DNA from: Amoebophrya sp. A120
Lineage: Eukaryota; Sar; Dinophyceae; Syndiniales; Amoebophryaceae
Assembly: GCA_905178155.1 (NCBI GenBank)
Contig: CAJINV010000009.1
Location: 2,705,373-2,769,372 of the forward strand
DNA: 64,000 bases
Direction of reading: 5' to 3'
The translations under genes were made by a program, and so were the position numbers. Positions 44,401-56,400 of this stretch are shown here, piece by piece. A model generated the notes under the pieces. That model was not told where the DNA came from, did not search any database, and saw nothing but the letters and a program-made list of their open reading frames with translations. Each line of letters starts with the position of its first letter. Position 1 is the first letter of the stretch.

Positions 44401-47400
44401 TACGCTGGATTGCAGTTGCACGGCCCGCGCCCGGGCATTTCGTTTACAACTCTCACCGGAGAATCTCTGGGCACGGACAGTGCGCGAAGTGAGATTAACA
44501 TAAAAAAGGAAGGCGGCGGCATCACGTTTTGACATTTTTGGAATCACGTTTACTCATGGGATCACGTTAACGGAATCACGTTTGCGACGGAATCGCGTTT
44601 GTCGAATCGAGTTGAGTGAAGCAACTTAGACGTCGAAATGCCCACAACGTACTTAAACGAACGCCGGGAGGGCCCAGCGGTCCGCCGGGATCAATGGCGC
44701 GCCCCGCGCGCCGGCCAAGGACCTGGCCAGCGGGAGCCAGGAGAACCCCAGGGAAGCGGCGGGCAGAACAACCACGAAGACGGGCAGGGTGCGGGGCCGC
44801 CACCTTCCAAGAACGGGAAGAGAGAGTCGTCGGCCAGGGCAGCCGCCGCCGGCCGGCCGGCCGGCGGCGGCTGCCCTGGCCGACGACCAGAAGCCCCAAA
44901 CCCTAGACCCTAAACCCAAGCCCAAACAATTCCATCAACCTGATTCCGCTCTAAACGTGAATTCACAAACGTGATTCCAACTTGAAAACGTGACTCCGCT
45001 TCCAACCCATAAAAAAACCCGGGCGGCACCCGGTCGGGGGACACGAGAAAAACGCTCCGCGCCCTCAGTCATCGCCCCACGCACACTCTCAGGCCAGGGC
45101 CCCTGGGCGCGCCTAGCGAGCGAAGATCTTTCTTATCCGACCAGCCCCCAAGAACTGCCTGACGAGGAAAAGGCGCGCGGCGCTTGCGGGCTAAGGCGTC
45201 TGCGCGCGCGCAGCGCAACAGCAATTTTTTTCCAAGACCAAGGCAGCCCACTATTGCCATACGCGAGATAACAACTCCGCGCGCCTGCTTCGCGCGCAAG
45301 GAAGTTTCTCCCTCGCAGTTACCGACTCGCGCGCGAAGATGTTGCCTCCTCCCAATCACCGATCGCCGGGCGCGAAAAAATTTTCCGCGCGGGCGCGCTC
45401 TCCTGCCAAGGCGCCCGCCAGCGGGCGCGCGCGATGCAGGATAATTTTTTTCAGGCAAGCCCCCGCTTACCGGCGGAGCGCGAAAAAAATTCTCGTGCTA
45501 TCAGACCGAAGCGCCTGCGCGCGGGCTCGCAGCGTGCGCTCGTTCGAAATTTTTTTCCGGCCAAGCCCCGGCTGCCGAATGAGAACAGGGCTGCTCGCCA
45601 CGCTCTCAGGCAACGGCGCCCCCCCGCGCCCGTGCGCGCGGCAAGTTTTTCTAGCTCCAGCTTTCGACTGCCGGGCGCGAAAAAATTTCCCGCGATGGAT
45701 CCCAGACCAAGGCGGCAGCGAACGGGCGCGCGGGCTGGCCACTTTTTTCAGCCAGGCCCCCGCGTGCCGATCGAAAAAAAAAAGCTCCACCCTATCAGGC
45801 CGAGACGCCTACGCGCGCGCAGCGCGCGAAATTTTTTTTCAGAGCATCCCCCGACGGGCAGTCGCACGCGAGCAGAGCTGTCCGCGTTCTCAGGCCGGGG
45901 CGCGCGCGCTCGCAAAGTTGTCTTCTGGCAAAGCTGCGACCTCCGGGCGCGAAAAAAATTTGCGGCCGCGCCCGCCGGCCAATCAATCCGGCGCGGCCCC
46001 GGGGGGGACTTGACGCTCCTAGACCTAGGTAGGCACCGGCGCGCGCGCAGCGCGCGAAAAATTTTTTTCCGGAACACCCCCCGCTTCCACAAGCAACAAA
46101 AACTTTCCGCGCCCTCAGCCCACGGCGTCTGCGCGCACGCAACGCCCGCACGATAGCTGATCTATTTCCCGGAAGGCCGCCGGCTGCCGGACGCGAGCAG
46201 AGCATTCCGCGCCCCCAGGCCACGCAATCGCCCACGGAGATGTCTGCGCCCGGTGCTTAGGTGTCTGCGCGCGCGCAGCGCGCGACAATTGTTTTTCCTG
46301 CTAGCCCCCGACTGCCGGGCGCGCTGCAAAAAATTGTCGGCGCCCCAAGGCCAAGGCGCCTGCGCGCACGCAAGCTTTTTCGTCGGCCAGACCCCTAAGC
46401 CCTTTCGTCGGCCAGACCCCTGCTGCTGAGCGTGAAAAGAACACTTCCGTCGTGCCTCCAGCAAGTCAGAGCGCCTGCGCGCGCGCAGCGCGCGAAGAAA
46501 ATTTTTCGGCCAGCCCCCAATCCCCGAAGCAAGTCAGGGCGTCTGCGCGCGCGAAGCACGCCGCATCTTTTTTCTCGGCCGGCCGCGGCCCTTGATTGCC
46601 GAACACGACAGGGGCATCGCAAGCAACTACCAAAACCGCGGCGCCTGTGCGCGCGCAGCGCGCGAATTTTTTTTCCCCGCACTCAGAGCACAAAACACCA
46701 CACGCACACAATCAGCACTACCAACGATGGCTCCGAAATAGGCGCGCGCAAAAAGCAAGAGGCTTTTTCCTGGCCCCGACCCCGAGCGAAGGCTGGCATA
46801 ACACGAAAAGGCGCTCGCGCTCTTCCAAACAAGGCAAAAAGCCGAAGCGGCCGCTCCTGCAGCGTGCGCAATACATTTTCGCGACCGGCCACCGACCGCC
46901 CGGCTCGCATAGCACTACGCATCTTCCCAACGTGCGCAACTAGCAAAAAGTAAACCGGCCCACTTGCGACAACTCCGCCGCATTCTGCCCGAAGGGGCCA
47001 GGAAACGAATGCAAAATTCACAGCAGAAAGAGAAGCAAGTGCGCAACTGCAGAAAGGAGCGGCAACTGAAGTAAAGCTATGTTGTGAATGTGTTCAAGAT
47101 AGAAGAAGAAGGGCTCGCGGCGCGACTCCTCTGTCCTAGACCGCCCGGAGGGCGCAAACGCTGTGGCATCCACACTGTACGGTGTCCAATGTCGTTCGCG
47201 ACGCCACTCAATGCGTTACCAAACGAATACTTTTTATCAAAAGTATATTTTTGGTTCGAAAAATATTCGTTTGAATAAAAATTCGCTTGTGTTCTTTTTT
47301 TTCTAAGCCTCGAACTTGTGATGCGCATTTTAGAACACAGAAAAATTTCTCATGCATAGGTAGCAAAAGCTGCCCACTTGCTGTCACCAAAATGGGGGAT

Positions 47401-50400
47401 TTCTCATGCGGGCTCGGCATTGCGGAAGCTTCTCGAAACCTGTGATGCTAGAGCTTCCATGCCAAACTTCTTGTGTAATGCAAAAACAGCATGACTCTTC
47501 CAGACCCAGACATTTTTACATTTGATATCTGGTGCTCTTGCGTTTCCGTCACGACGCGCCTGGGGTCGCCCAGCTGCGCCAGTTGGGATTTCTGAAACGG
47601 CAGGAGGAGCCCCTTTTCCCGCTGGTACGCGATTCCCGGCTGGAACCAATCGCCTTCGGGGGAGGTCTCCCTAGCCATGTCGCCTCCAACTTCCGTCACG
47701 TCCCCGTACTCGTATTGTGAGGAAAAATCCTCCCTCCCCATACTGAAAGGGCACGCTTCTAAAAATTTGCAATGCTGATTTGTGACCACAAATCCTGTTT
47801 CTCTTGCAAGATGGCAAATCCAAAGAGTGCGCCGCTTTCTGGAGGCGGTTTGATGTAATGCTGTCGCGCCTATGCGGCAGCCCTCTGTTATGCTAAGCAC
47901 CTACACCAAAACACCCCTAGGCAGGCTGAGGCTTTGCCTGCAGTACCTCACTGCAAGACAGAGCTGATTTGTGTACACAAATCCAGCAGCAGAAATTTCC
48001 TTTTCAATATGGGGAGGGGGGATTTTTCACTTTGATAACTCGAGCCAGATTTTCAGGAACCAAGCGAGGCTCCCCTCACTTTCTTCCTGTTCGGCGTCAA
48101 CATCCCTTTCCCAAGGACTCCTCGCCCCAGGAACTACTTCTGTTTCACCTTCTTCCCCCGGCGGCGCCCCATAAAGCACCGTCAGGACCGCCTCGCCGTT
48201 TTTCTTCGACTCAAACCGCCGCGCCAACAGGTTTCGCACCTTGGTAAAGGAAGAAGACGAAGTAGAAGGCCTCGCTTTCACAGTGAAATCGCCCACGTGG
48301 TCGAGATAGGGCAGAGAGGCGGTCACGCGGTTTGCGACCTCTGCGTCGTCGACCAAAACAAAGATATCGGGGCGGATTCGAGCCTATGGAAGCGTCAGGA
48401 TTGAAATCGACAAAGTTGAAATAATTTCTCATGCATAAATTGCAGGGCATGAAGTGCCTCTCTTGCAGGGATAGCAAGTGAGGCCGACTGTCAGCCTGCT
48501 TAAGGTTTGAAATAGAGCTGCTGAAGTAGCATGACAAAAGCAGTCTTCTGTACCCAAACAGCATGACAAATTAGATTCCGGCGCTCGGAAAATTTGTCAT
48601 GCGCCGCTTGATAAGTGGGCCTCCGACTGGTATCGGTTTTATGCATGGCAAACTCTTTCAACTTTGACGATTTCGATCCTGACACATCCATAGAGCCTGT
48701 TCGCGGGTTCGAGCCTCTTCATCAGGGTCGGGCTGGGGCGGCTGTCCTGCAGAAGAGGTGGCTGCAGCTTTTGTTGCAGTATCGAGTACTGCAAATATGT
48801 CTACGTCTGGAAACTTGTAATGCTCCTGAGTTGTGAATAATTCACACCAGCCAAGCATGAGAAATATTTGCGCTGCTTAGTGTTCTTGCGCTTTCCGCAT
48901 GACAAACTGCGTTTTGCATGACAAGCCAAGAAAGGGTCTTTTCATCTTGGACACGCATCACAAACTCTTTAAGCATGACAAACCTTGCAAGCATCCTTCG
49001 CCTTCCAGACCCAGACATATTTGCAGTGCATATGCAGCGTCGACAAGCGCGGCATGCTGATCCTCTGCCTCCAGTATTTCGGTCTCAAGCAGCTGGAAGA
49101 AGCTTTTCCACGGCTTCGCTGCCGCATCGGGGGGCGTGTCCGAAAAATCGAGGAGGACGCGAGAAACAAGGTGCTTCTGGTCTTCCGGCTTGACCCCTGG
49201 ATGTGAGGGATAATGCAGCACCCTTGCCCCGGTCTGCATGTGCATGCGAAATTTGTACCGGGCTATCTGCCCGTTTTCCCAGGCCGCGATAAAATTTCGC
49301 TGCAGCTCAGTCTGTTGGACGAACTGCTCAATATCGGGCGGGCAATTGTCACGCTCTGTGCAACCGGCTCGGTCCCAGATCGCCTTTATCATTTTGCTGA
49401 ACTCGCAAAAAAAAGACCTGGGTAGTTCCTCGTCTGACGGGGCCGAGGGTGATGCTGTGCCGGGGGTTTTCGCGCACGTCAGTAACTTTGTTGAGAGCGT
49501 TTTTTTTACCCAGTCCTGAAACGAGTTCGCGTATTTATGCCCGGGCTGCGGCGAGAGATAGCCCATGAAGAAGACGACCGCGAGCCACTCCTGCAAACCA
49601 CCAACCGGTATCGCAAGGAAAAGTCCCCCCTTCCGAAATTGCAAACATGTCTTTTCGAAAATTTGCGACGCAGATTTGTGACCACAAATCCTGTCTGTCT
49701 TGCCAGAAGCCAAATCGAGAGAGTCCACCGCGATACGCGGGCGATTTGTAATCATGGTGCAAGGCCTACAGGGGCCCAGACGTCTGCCATCGACAGGCTT
49801 CCCCTTAGGCTTGCGATCTGCGCGCAGTGCTTTCTTGCAAGACAAATGTGATTTGTGTACACAATTCCCGCATCACAGATTTCCGTTTTGATATGGGGAG
49901 GGGGGATTTTTCATTTGGATAGAAGAGCCTCCCACCTCTGCAGGGTTGTTCCGATGAACCAACCCTTGCGGGAGCGTCGCGCGGAATTGTCCATGCAGAA
50001 TGTCGTACTCTTTACCGGAGCTACTCCTCCCCAGCCGCGACGTGGTGAAGGGTAATATAAATCCGTTTGCTCTTGTTGGGCTCGCGTATTTGTTTATCTT
50101 TTTCCAAGGCTGTACGAGCTGCAGTGGGTCTCGTTTCGGTCTCGGCTTGAGCTTGAAGCTAATTCCGCCTTGCAGCCAGAAGTACAGAAACCACGAAAGC
50201 CTTGCTCTCGACGGCGGCGCAGGTGGGTCGGGCGCCGGGTCTGGTGGATCTACCTCCGGTGGTGGATCAGAGTCTTTCTCTTTCTCTAGGAGGTCCGCAA
50301 TGGCGTGCGGTTTAGATCCTGGCGGTGTTTCTGGATGGTCGGTATCTGGCCGGTCCCCAAAAAGCACGAGAACTTTCATCGTATTTTCATTTCTTTTGAT

Positions 50401-53400
50401 AATCAGTTCCCAGAGCACGACGTACTTGACGTCTCCCTCACTTGGTTCGCCCCCGCCGCTATCTGGTTCCCCATAGGTGATCGTCTTCCACTCACCCCCG
50501 CCTTGCACCCCGTTTGGCGGCAGTTTTTTTCCTACGAGCGCGGTGGCCACCTTCAGTGCTTCGGCTTGCGTGTCTATCCACAGTAAAAAATCTACTCCCG
50601 CACACGACGTACAAATCATGCTGGCGGCTACTACATGGCTACTCTGCACGAGGACAAAAGAACTTGTCATTGGTCTCCAATGAATCTTACTCAGCATGAC
50701 AAGTTGGACTTCTCACAACTCCAATCTATTAGCGAAATTTCTTTGTCATGCGTTTTGTTGTACTTGTGCGGAAAGAAAGTTCGTATTACATAGTGTCCAC
50801 GAGAATCAGGATCTGGGGTCGATATGCATTGCAAATATGTCTGGGTCGGGAATATTGCTGCAACTCGTCATGCTAAATCCGAATCATGCAAACATCTGTG
50901 TTGCATGAGTGCCAAAAGCCGTCCACTCTCGACCAAGTTGGGAGGGAGTTTCTGATGCAGGACAGGCACGACAGAGACCTCACAGTAGAGTCCGTCATGC
51001 TAGGTACCGCATTCCAGACCTCATGGGTCATGGAAAACATGCATGACAAGTTTACACTCCTCCAGACCCAGACATATTTGCAGTTGATAGTAGACGGGAT
51101 TCAACAACCTGTGCGTCCTCCAGGTCCCCCCGCATATCCTGTGCAAAAGTATCGCACTCGTATTGCGCTCACGCATTACAAATCTTTTTCTTAAGGTAAA
51201 TCCGCATTATTTCTCATGCTGAGGAAATTTGTAATGCGTTTATACGAGTACGATACTTTTGCATTACATACCGCAAAAACGGCAGCAAGTCCGCCACGCC
51301 AATCTCGGTTTGTACTGACACGCGGGCTCGAGAGGACTGCGAGCCGCTACTTGTCGTCCCTGTTGGTGTAGCGGGTGCACCAGCGGCCTCCGTGAAGTCC
51401 ATTAGCATTCTCGGAGGAAACTTGTCTTCTGTTTTCTGCCGGACGAAATAGCCGGCTATTGTCTTTTCGCTCATCTCATAGTGATCGGTTTGTCCCTGGA
51501 ATATGGCCGGCGAGGTATCCTGATTAAAAACGTCCCCACACCAGAGTCAAGATTGGAAATCTGCTAGACAAATCAGCCAGCTTTGGTGGTTTGGCATGAC
51601 AAGTTTGTCCTCGTAGTGTAATCCTATTTAGCTAGTTCAGAAGCAGCACAGATCTAGCATAGCATGTTCGTTCTAGCTTCAGAAATTCCATAACACAAAT
51701 AAAAATGCTTCTCATAGGGCTCCGCATGAGAAACTTTTTATTTTTGGCATGCAGAATTGCATGACAACTCTCGGGTGTTTATGTACTGGAAAAGACCAAA
51801 TTAAAGCACAGAGAATTTTCAAATTTTCACAAAAGGAAACAAGAGGAGAACGAACTACGACAAGAAGAGAAAAGCATATGCTATGTGGCCACTGTTAAGT
51901 AGACAACTCTGGGGTGGGGACGTTTTTACACAGGATACGAGACTCCGCAGATTTTCGGGGGACGGTCGCGCGCTGGCGGGTCTTCTCCTGTTCTCGATTT
52001 GGGTGGAGTCTCGCAGATGCCTCGCTTCGTTTGCAGACTGGCTATTTCCCACTCCTTCCTTTCTTTCACCCCCCCGCTCTGGTGCCCGAGAGGCATGACG
52101 TAGCCCATGAGAAAAAAAACCGCGAGCTTCTCGACGGACACCTCGTTGTTGGGAAAGGCGGGTGGCTTGTTGTTCGGGTAGAGTCGGAGGTAAGCGTCCG
52201 GTTCCAGCACGCGCAGACAGCTAGGTAGGTATCGGAAAGTGGTGTCGACCCCCAGCGCAAGTGTGGAGCCGTGGAGTGGCAGGATAAAACCGCGGTGCTC
52301 GGGCATCTTGTCGCCGATGTCGTCGGGGAGCGTGGGCGGCCACGTGCCAGGGTCTTTAGGCTGATCCTTTGCCGGCTTGAACTCCCACTTCCACCTCACA
52401 TCGTACCGGAGCCAGACCCAAAGAAACCAGGCCAATGTCCCTTCCTCTTTCGGGGGCTCGTCCGGAGGTACGTCCGGATCGTCCGGCTGCGGCGCCGGAG
52501 GCCAGGTCGGTGGTCCCGGTCCCGGTCCCAGCGGGCCGCCACCGGCTGGCAGAGGGGGAGCGTCAGGCCCGAGAGGTGGCGCTACTTCGAAGAACAGAAC
52601 GGTAAGGACAATTGTGTCGCCGTACTTCAGCTGCCATGCGATTACGTTCTCGAGGATGTTCGTTATCTCTGACTCCTTTGCACCGGCCCACTTCAGGACA
52701 TCGTCCTCCGGATCCGGGATCACCTGCTCGCCATCTGCTTCCGCACCTTTGCTCGTGTGTCCAGCAAAAATAGCGAGGTTGATCACGTGAGCGACTTCTC
52801 GTGTGTCAACCAGCACAAAGATTTCCGGCATAGTAATACCTTCTGTACTATCAAATGCAAAAATGTCTGGGTCTGGAAGATTCCGGGATTTGTGATGCAT
52901 ATTCTATGTGATCCATGACGCATGTAATGCATGGTCTAGCATCACAGATTTTTAGAGGGCTTCCTGATGATGCCTGTTCCGCATGAGAAATGCCCTGTCC
53001 GCGTAACATAAACTGGAGTCCTGTTGTTGGTCATGCAATACAGATTTTTTCGGAATCCAAAGACAGCATGAGAAGTTGCAATCTTCCAGAGCCAGACATT
53101 TTTGCATTTGATATAATGTACCTTTCTGCAGTTCTTCCACACACCGATGAAGATCTATCCTGAGGAACGGGAATATGCTCGCAGCAAGCTTTTTCTGTTC
53201 CGTTTCGCCGCCCTGAACGCCCGTGAGATCCACCAGGAGTCTTCCCGGCTTCATGATACGGCCAGCATCTTGTTCCGGGGGTTGCCCATCGACTCCTTCT
53301 GCTGTTCCGACCACTTGCTCCTTTTGCCGTGCCCGAAACCCGTTCCGAATTTGGAGTCTATGGCGTTCTCAACTGTGCCGAACCTGTAATGCAAAAGGCG

Positions 53401-56400
53401 CAATGTTCACCCTTGGCCTTGCACTTTTGCCATTCTTGCATTACAAATTCATGGAACAGTTGAGAATGTAACGTCTGAGAGCGCCATAGAGTCTTCGCTC
53501 GTTCTGGGATCCTGTCTTTCCCGCGTGTGTGAAAACGGCGCCGGCTGGCTCGTCCTTCGGAAGTTCCCCCATGCTAACCTGTTCGTTGTTGCAAATATCC
53601 GCGCTCCCCGGAAACCGAAGCTTCTCGGGCAAACCCGACACCTGAATGTTCGTCTCCCGGCACGCTTCTTGCTTTTCCCGCAGATTGTCGCCAAGTAGGT
53701 CCTGCTCGCCAAAAGGCGTCAGATATCCCGTCAGGAAAAACACCGCGCTGGTTGCCGGTAAACCCTCGGTCCACTTGGGCGGCGCTGTTCCGGGAAGCGC
53801 GTGCGGAGGCTGGACACGGAATTCCTTCGCCAGGTAGCGGTAATTCTTCGCCGCGCCGGCCTCTGTATCACAATGAAAAACGCCCCCACCCCCGAAGAAC
53901 TTGGGAGCATTTGTATTGCAAACCTTTGTTCCAACAGAAACACTCGCCCTCTTGCATCTAACAGCATCACAGATTTCCAATCGTGAATAGCGAAAATTTG
54001 TATTGCAACAGATCCCAGCAAGAGTGGCGCTTGTCATGCAAGCAACGCTACCTATATACGACTAGACTCTGCATCACAAAGATTCATATTCCTATTCACG
54101 CATGACAAAAAGTTTTCATTTGGAAACTTCGCATCACAAATTATTGCAACTTTGGGGGTAGGGGCATTTTTCACGGTAATACTCCGCAGCACTTGTTCCC
54201 TCCGCCAGCGTTGCGCCAGGGAGCGGCAAGATGAGGCCTGGGTGGGGCTGCAGGCTTTTTGCATCTTCCTCCTCCTCGTCTGGCGGTTCTGGAACGTCGT
54301 CGCCTGGTCCGGGTCGAGGAGGCTTGACCGGGCTGGGTGGTTTAGGCCCGTCATGTGGTCCGGGTGGAGTAGGGTCGTCGGGCAGCACCGGGTTGGGTGG
54401 CCACCACAGTTCAAATTTGGGCGGCTGAGGCCATTCGTACTTCAACCAGAAGAACAGAAACCACGCCAACGAAAACTTTTTGTCTGTATCTGCGCTAGGG
54501 TCAGTAATTCCACCGGGAGGTCCTGGCGGATGGGGGTCGTCACCAGGGGGGACTGACGGTGGGGGTGGCCGCCCGGATGGGTCCGAAAAAAGCACGGTGA
54601 CCAAGAGGTTCCCCGCTCCTCCGCCCGCCGTCAGCTTCCAGGCGAACACGTTGTCGAGGGGTTTGCGTTTTTCTTTTTCACCAGCAACAACATCTTCCGT
54701 CGTTTGCAAAACGTACAAGTCCTCGTCGACGCCTCCAACTCGGTAGAGGTTGCTTGGATATGCAGTGCAAATATGTCTGGGTCTGGAAGCAGGGTGGAGC
54801 TTGTTTGTAGCGCTGCCTGAGCCTGCGGAATCTAAAAACATCTGTGTTGCATGAGCAGCAAGAGGAGTCCAGTTCTTGGCACGCGGAGAGGGCAACACTT
54901 CTCATGATGCGTGATAAGCACTAAAAAATCTGTGATGCTAGGACCTGCATCGCAGACCTCAGGGGCCATGCAAAATGTGCATGCCAAACCCCAACGCTTC
55001 CAGACCCAGACATATTTGCATTTGATATTGAATCCGGGCTGAGTTGCAGGGCTGCCGCGACCTCGCGCGCCAACTCGCGGCTGTCCACCACCACGAAAAT
55101 GTCAGGCGGAAAAGGTGAAGGCTGTCTACTTGAAGATTTTCCTTCTTGAACACTTCCTTGCGGGGCCTTATGCGCACCGTGATCAGCCTGAAAGTTTTCG
55201 CGAACGAACGGAAAAAGTTTCGTCGTGTAAGGAATCGCCTTCGCCATAGATGAGGATGGATTCCGGCTGTCAGGCTCGGGCGGCGAAAATAAAACAGGTA
55301 GTCCGGTAAGATCAATCAACAGCCGGGGGGCCTTCTCGTCCTTCGTAAACTGCCTTCGGGCGTCATACCCACTTTGCAGGGTGTGCTGCACGTGCAGGTG
55401 GTGCCGAAATAAGAACTTATCAATGTCTAGTTTTGAAGCGGTAGCTTGCATTTCCCGCGGTTGCGGCAGGACGAGCGGACCTCCGCTAAGCACACTGGGG
55501 AAATAGCCGAACAAGGTATTGAGGGTAGAGGAGTGTGATCTTTTTAGGGGCAACTGCTACCTCCCCTAAGAAAAAGCGCAGCCTGTAGTCAACATGCGGA
55601 CTTACTACTTTTCTTAATATTTCCTTCTGTTTTGTCATGCACCGAGCACACCATAAGTCAGTCACTTGCTTCCATGCCGTCTGGAAGGATTTCAGGTGGC
55701 CGCTTTAGGTCGTCACAAAAAGAGGTCTATAGGCGAATCCGCGCGACAGGCGAACTTTTTCTCTACTTGGGTCTAGCACTAGCAGCAGCTCCCGGGAAGA
55801 TCACTACATTACATTTCCCCTCCATAGAAGGGGGAATCCGGGCCGTCTAAGCAGATCTGTGGGAGTATATGCCGCTCAGCCGTATCACTTGTTCCATCTT
55901 TAGACCCGAACTTCAAATTTCCGAGTGACTGGCACGCTTTTCGGGCGGCTGCTAGACCCTGCGGCAGCTGGGAAGATGCCGTCAAGGAGTACCCGGTGAA
56001 GAAAATCTGTGCGTCCCACTGTAGGTCCTGACCCGCGAAATCAAAGCCTTTCGTTTCTTTGAGTTTTCCTCGAGACCAATACTGCTCGTCTTCGGGCGGG
56101 ATCGTTTTTACCTCCCCTCGTGGCTTCGTAGTGCGGTACTGGTATTCCGAGAACTTTATTTTTAACCATCCCCATGATGATCCAACTTGTCATGCAAAAC
56201 TACAGGTAGGACAGTCTGTGTTTGTGATGCAAAAAATTATTGGGAATGGTCAATTTATTTCACGGAATAACTGGTTCTTCTCCCAGAGCATGTACTTCCG
56301 TGACGAGGAGGTACTCGTGGAGTCCGTTTTTTGCGCCCAGGCCAGTGCCGCGAACCCCTGCAGCGGCAGAATAAGGCCTTGGCCGCGCGCCGTTTTGTCA

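Larger units (their letters stand above)
43430..47310. mobile_element. Nested 3.9-kb inverted-repeat element in a family B introner
   Basis: It begins AGGCGTGAGCTCGGAGAGAA and ends TTTTTTTTCTAAGCCT; the ends are imperfect inverted repeats sharing an AAAGAACAC and AATATTCGTTTGA core. It is flanked by a 6-bp duplication CGAACT (43424-43429, 47311-47316). The interior is low-complexity: AGAAGGCCAA repeats, GGAATCACGTTT repeats, a 60-bp palindrome, and many GCGCGCGCAGCGCGCG segments followed by A/T runs. No transposase or reverse transcriptase is seen. Confidence 0.87.
43389..47527. mobile_element. Introner, family B, enlarged to 4.1 kb by a nested element (reverse orientation)
   Basis: The outer parts (43389-43429 and 47311-47527) together match the family B copy at 10852-11102, inverted. 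TSD TTTGG/TCTGG, one mismatch. Removing the entire 4,139 bp joins exons in frame, inside module 8 of the giant protein. Confidence 0.9.
42393..48372 (-). other. Giant protein, module 8
   Basis: Blocks: PDIFVLVDDAEVANRVTASL; GEAVLTVLYGAPP; SLAWFLKIWLELS; GLLLPFQKSQLAQL; TAFLTGFLRSVP; and ARLLLDLTGLDGDD. The genomic length is inflated by the 4.1-kb introner at 43389-47527. Confidence 0.72.
48373..50817 (-). other. Giant protein, module 7
   Basis: Blocks: PQILILVDTQAEALKVATAL, split by the introner at 50575; VVLWELIIKRNENTMKVLVL; LSWFLYFWLQGGIS; GFILPFTTSRLGRS; AVVFFMGYLSPQPGHK; and SRVLLDFSDTPPDA. Confidence 0.75.
50818..52834 (-). other. Giant protein, module 6
   Basis: Blocks: PEIFVLVDTREVAHVINLAI; VIAWQLKYGDTIVLTVLFFE; LAWFLWVWLRYDVRW; GFILPLHGSTLALG; AVFFLMGYVMPLGHQ; PRMLMDFTEAAG; and DLLPFLRYV. 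Five of the blocks lie in one uninterrupted exon, so it is the best reference copy. Confidence 0.78.
52835..55106 (-). other. Giant protein, module 5
   Basis: Blocks: PDIFVVVDSRELAREVAAAL; NVFAWKLTAGGG with LLVTVLFSDP; LAWFLFFWLKYEWP; GLILPLPGATLAEG; AVFFLTGYLTPFGEQ; and GRLLVDLTGVQGGE with SIFPFLRIDLHRCV. One of the two clearest copies. Confidence 0.75.

Noticed and set aside
44885-44960. Telomere-like CCCTAAACCC-type sequence, also at 59890-59990.
   Set aside because: Only a few degenerate units inside nested insertions; no array that would indicate a chromosome end.
45000-46980. Several overlapping long open frames of 100-240 codons inside the 3.9-kb nested element.
   Set aside because: Biased Arg/Ala/Lys composition on both strands, produced by the GC/AT alternating repeats. 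No transposase or polymerase motif.
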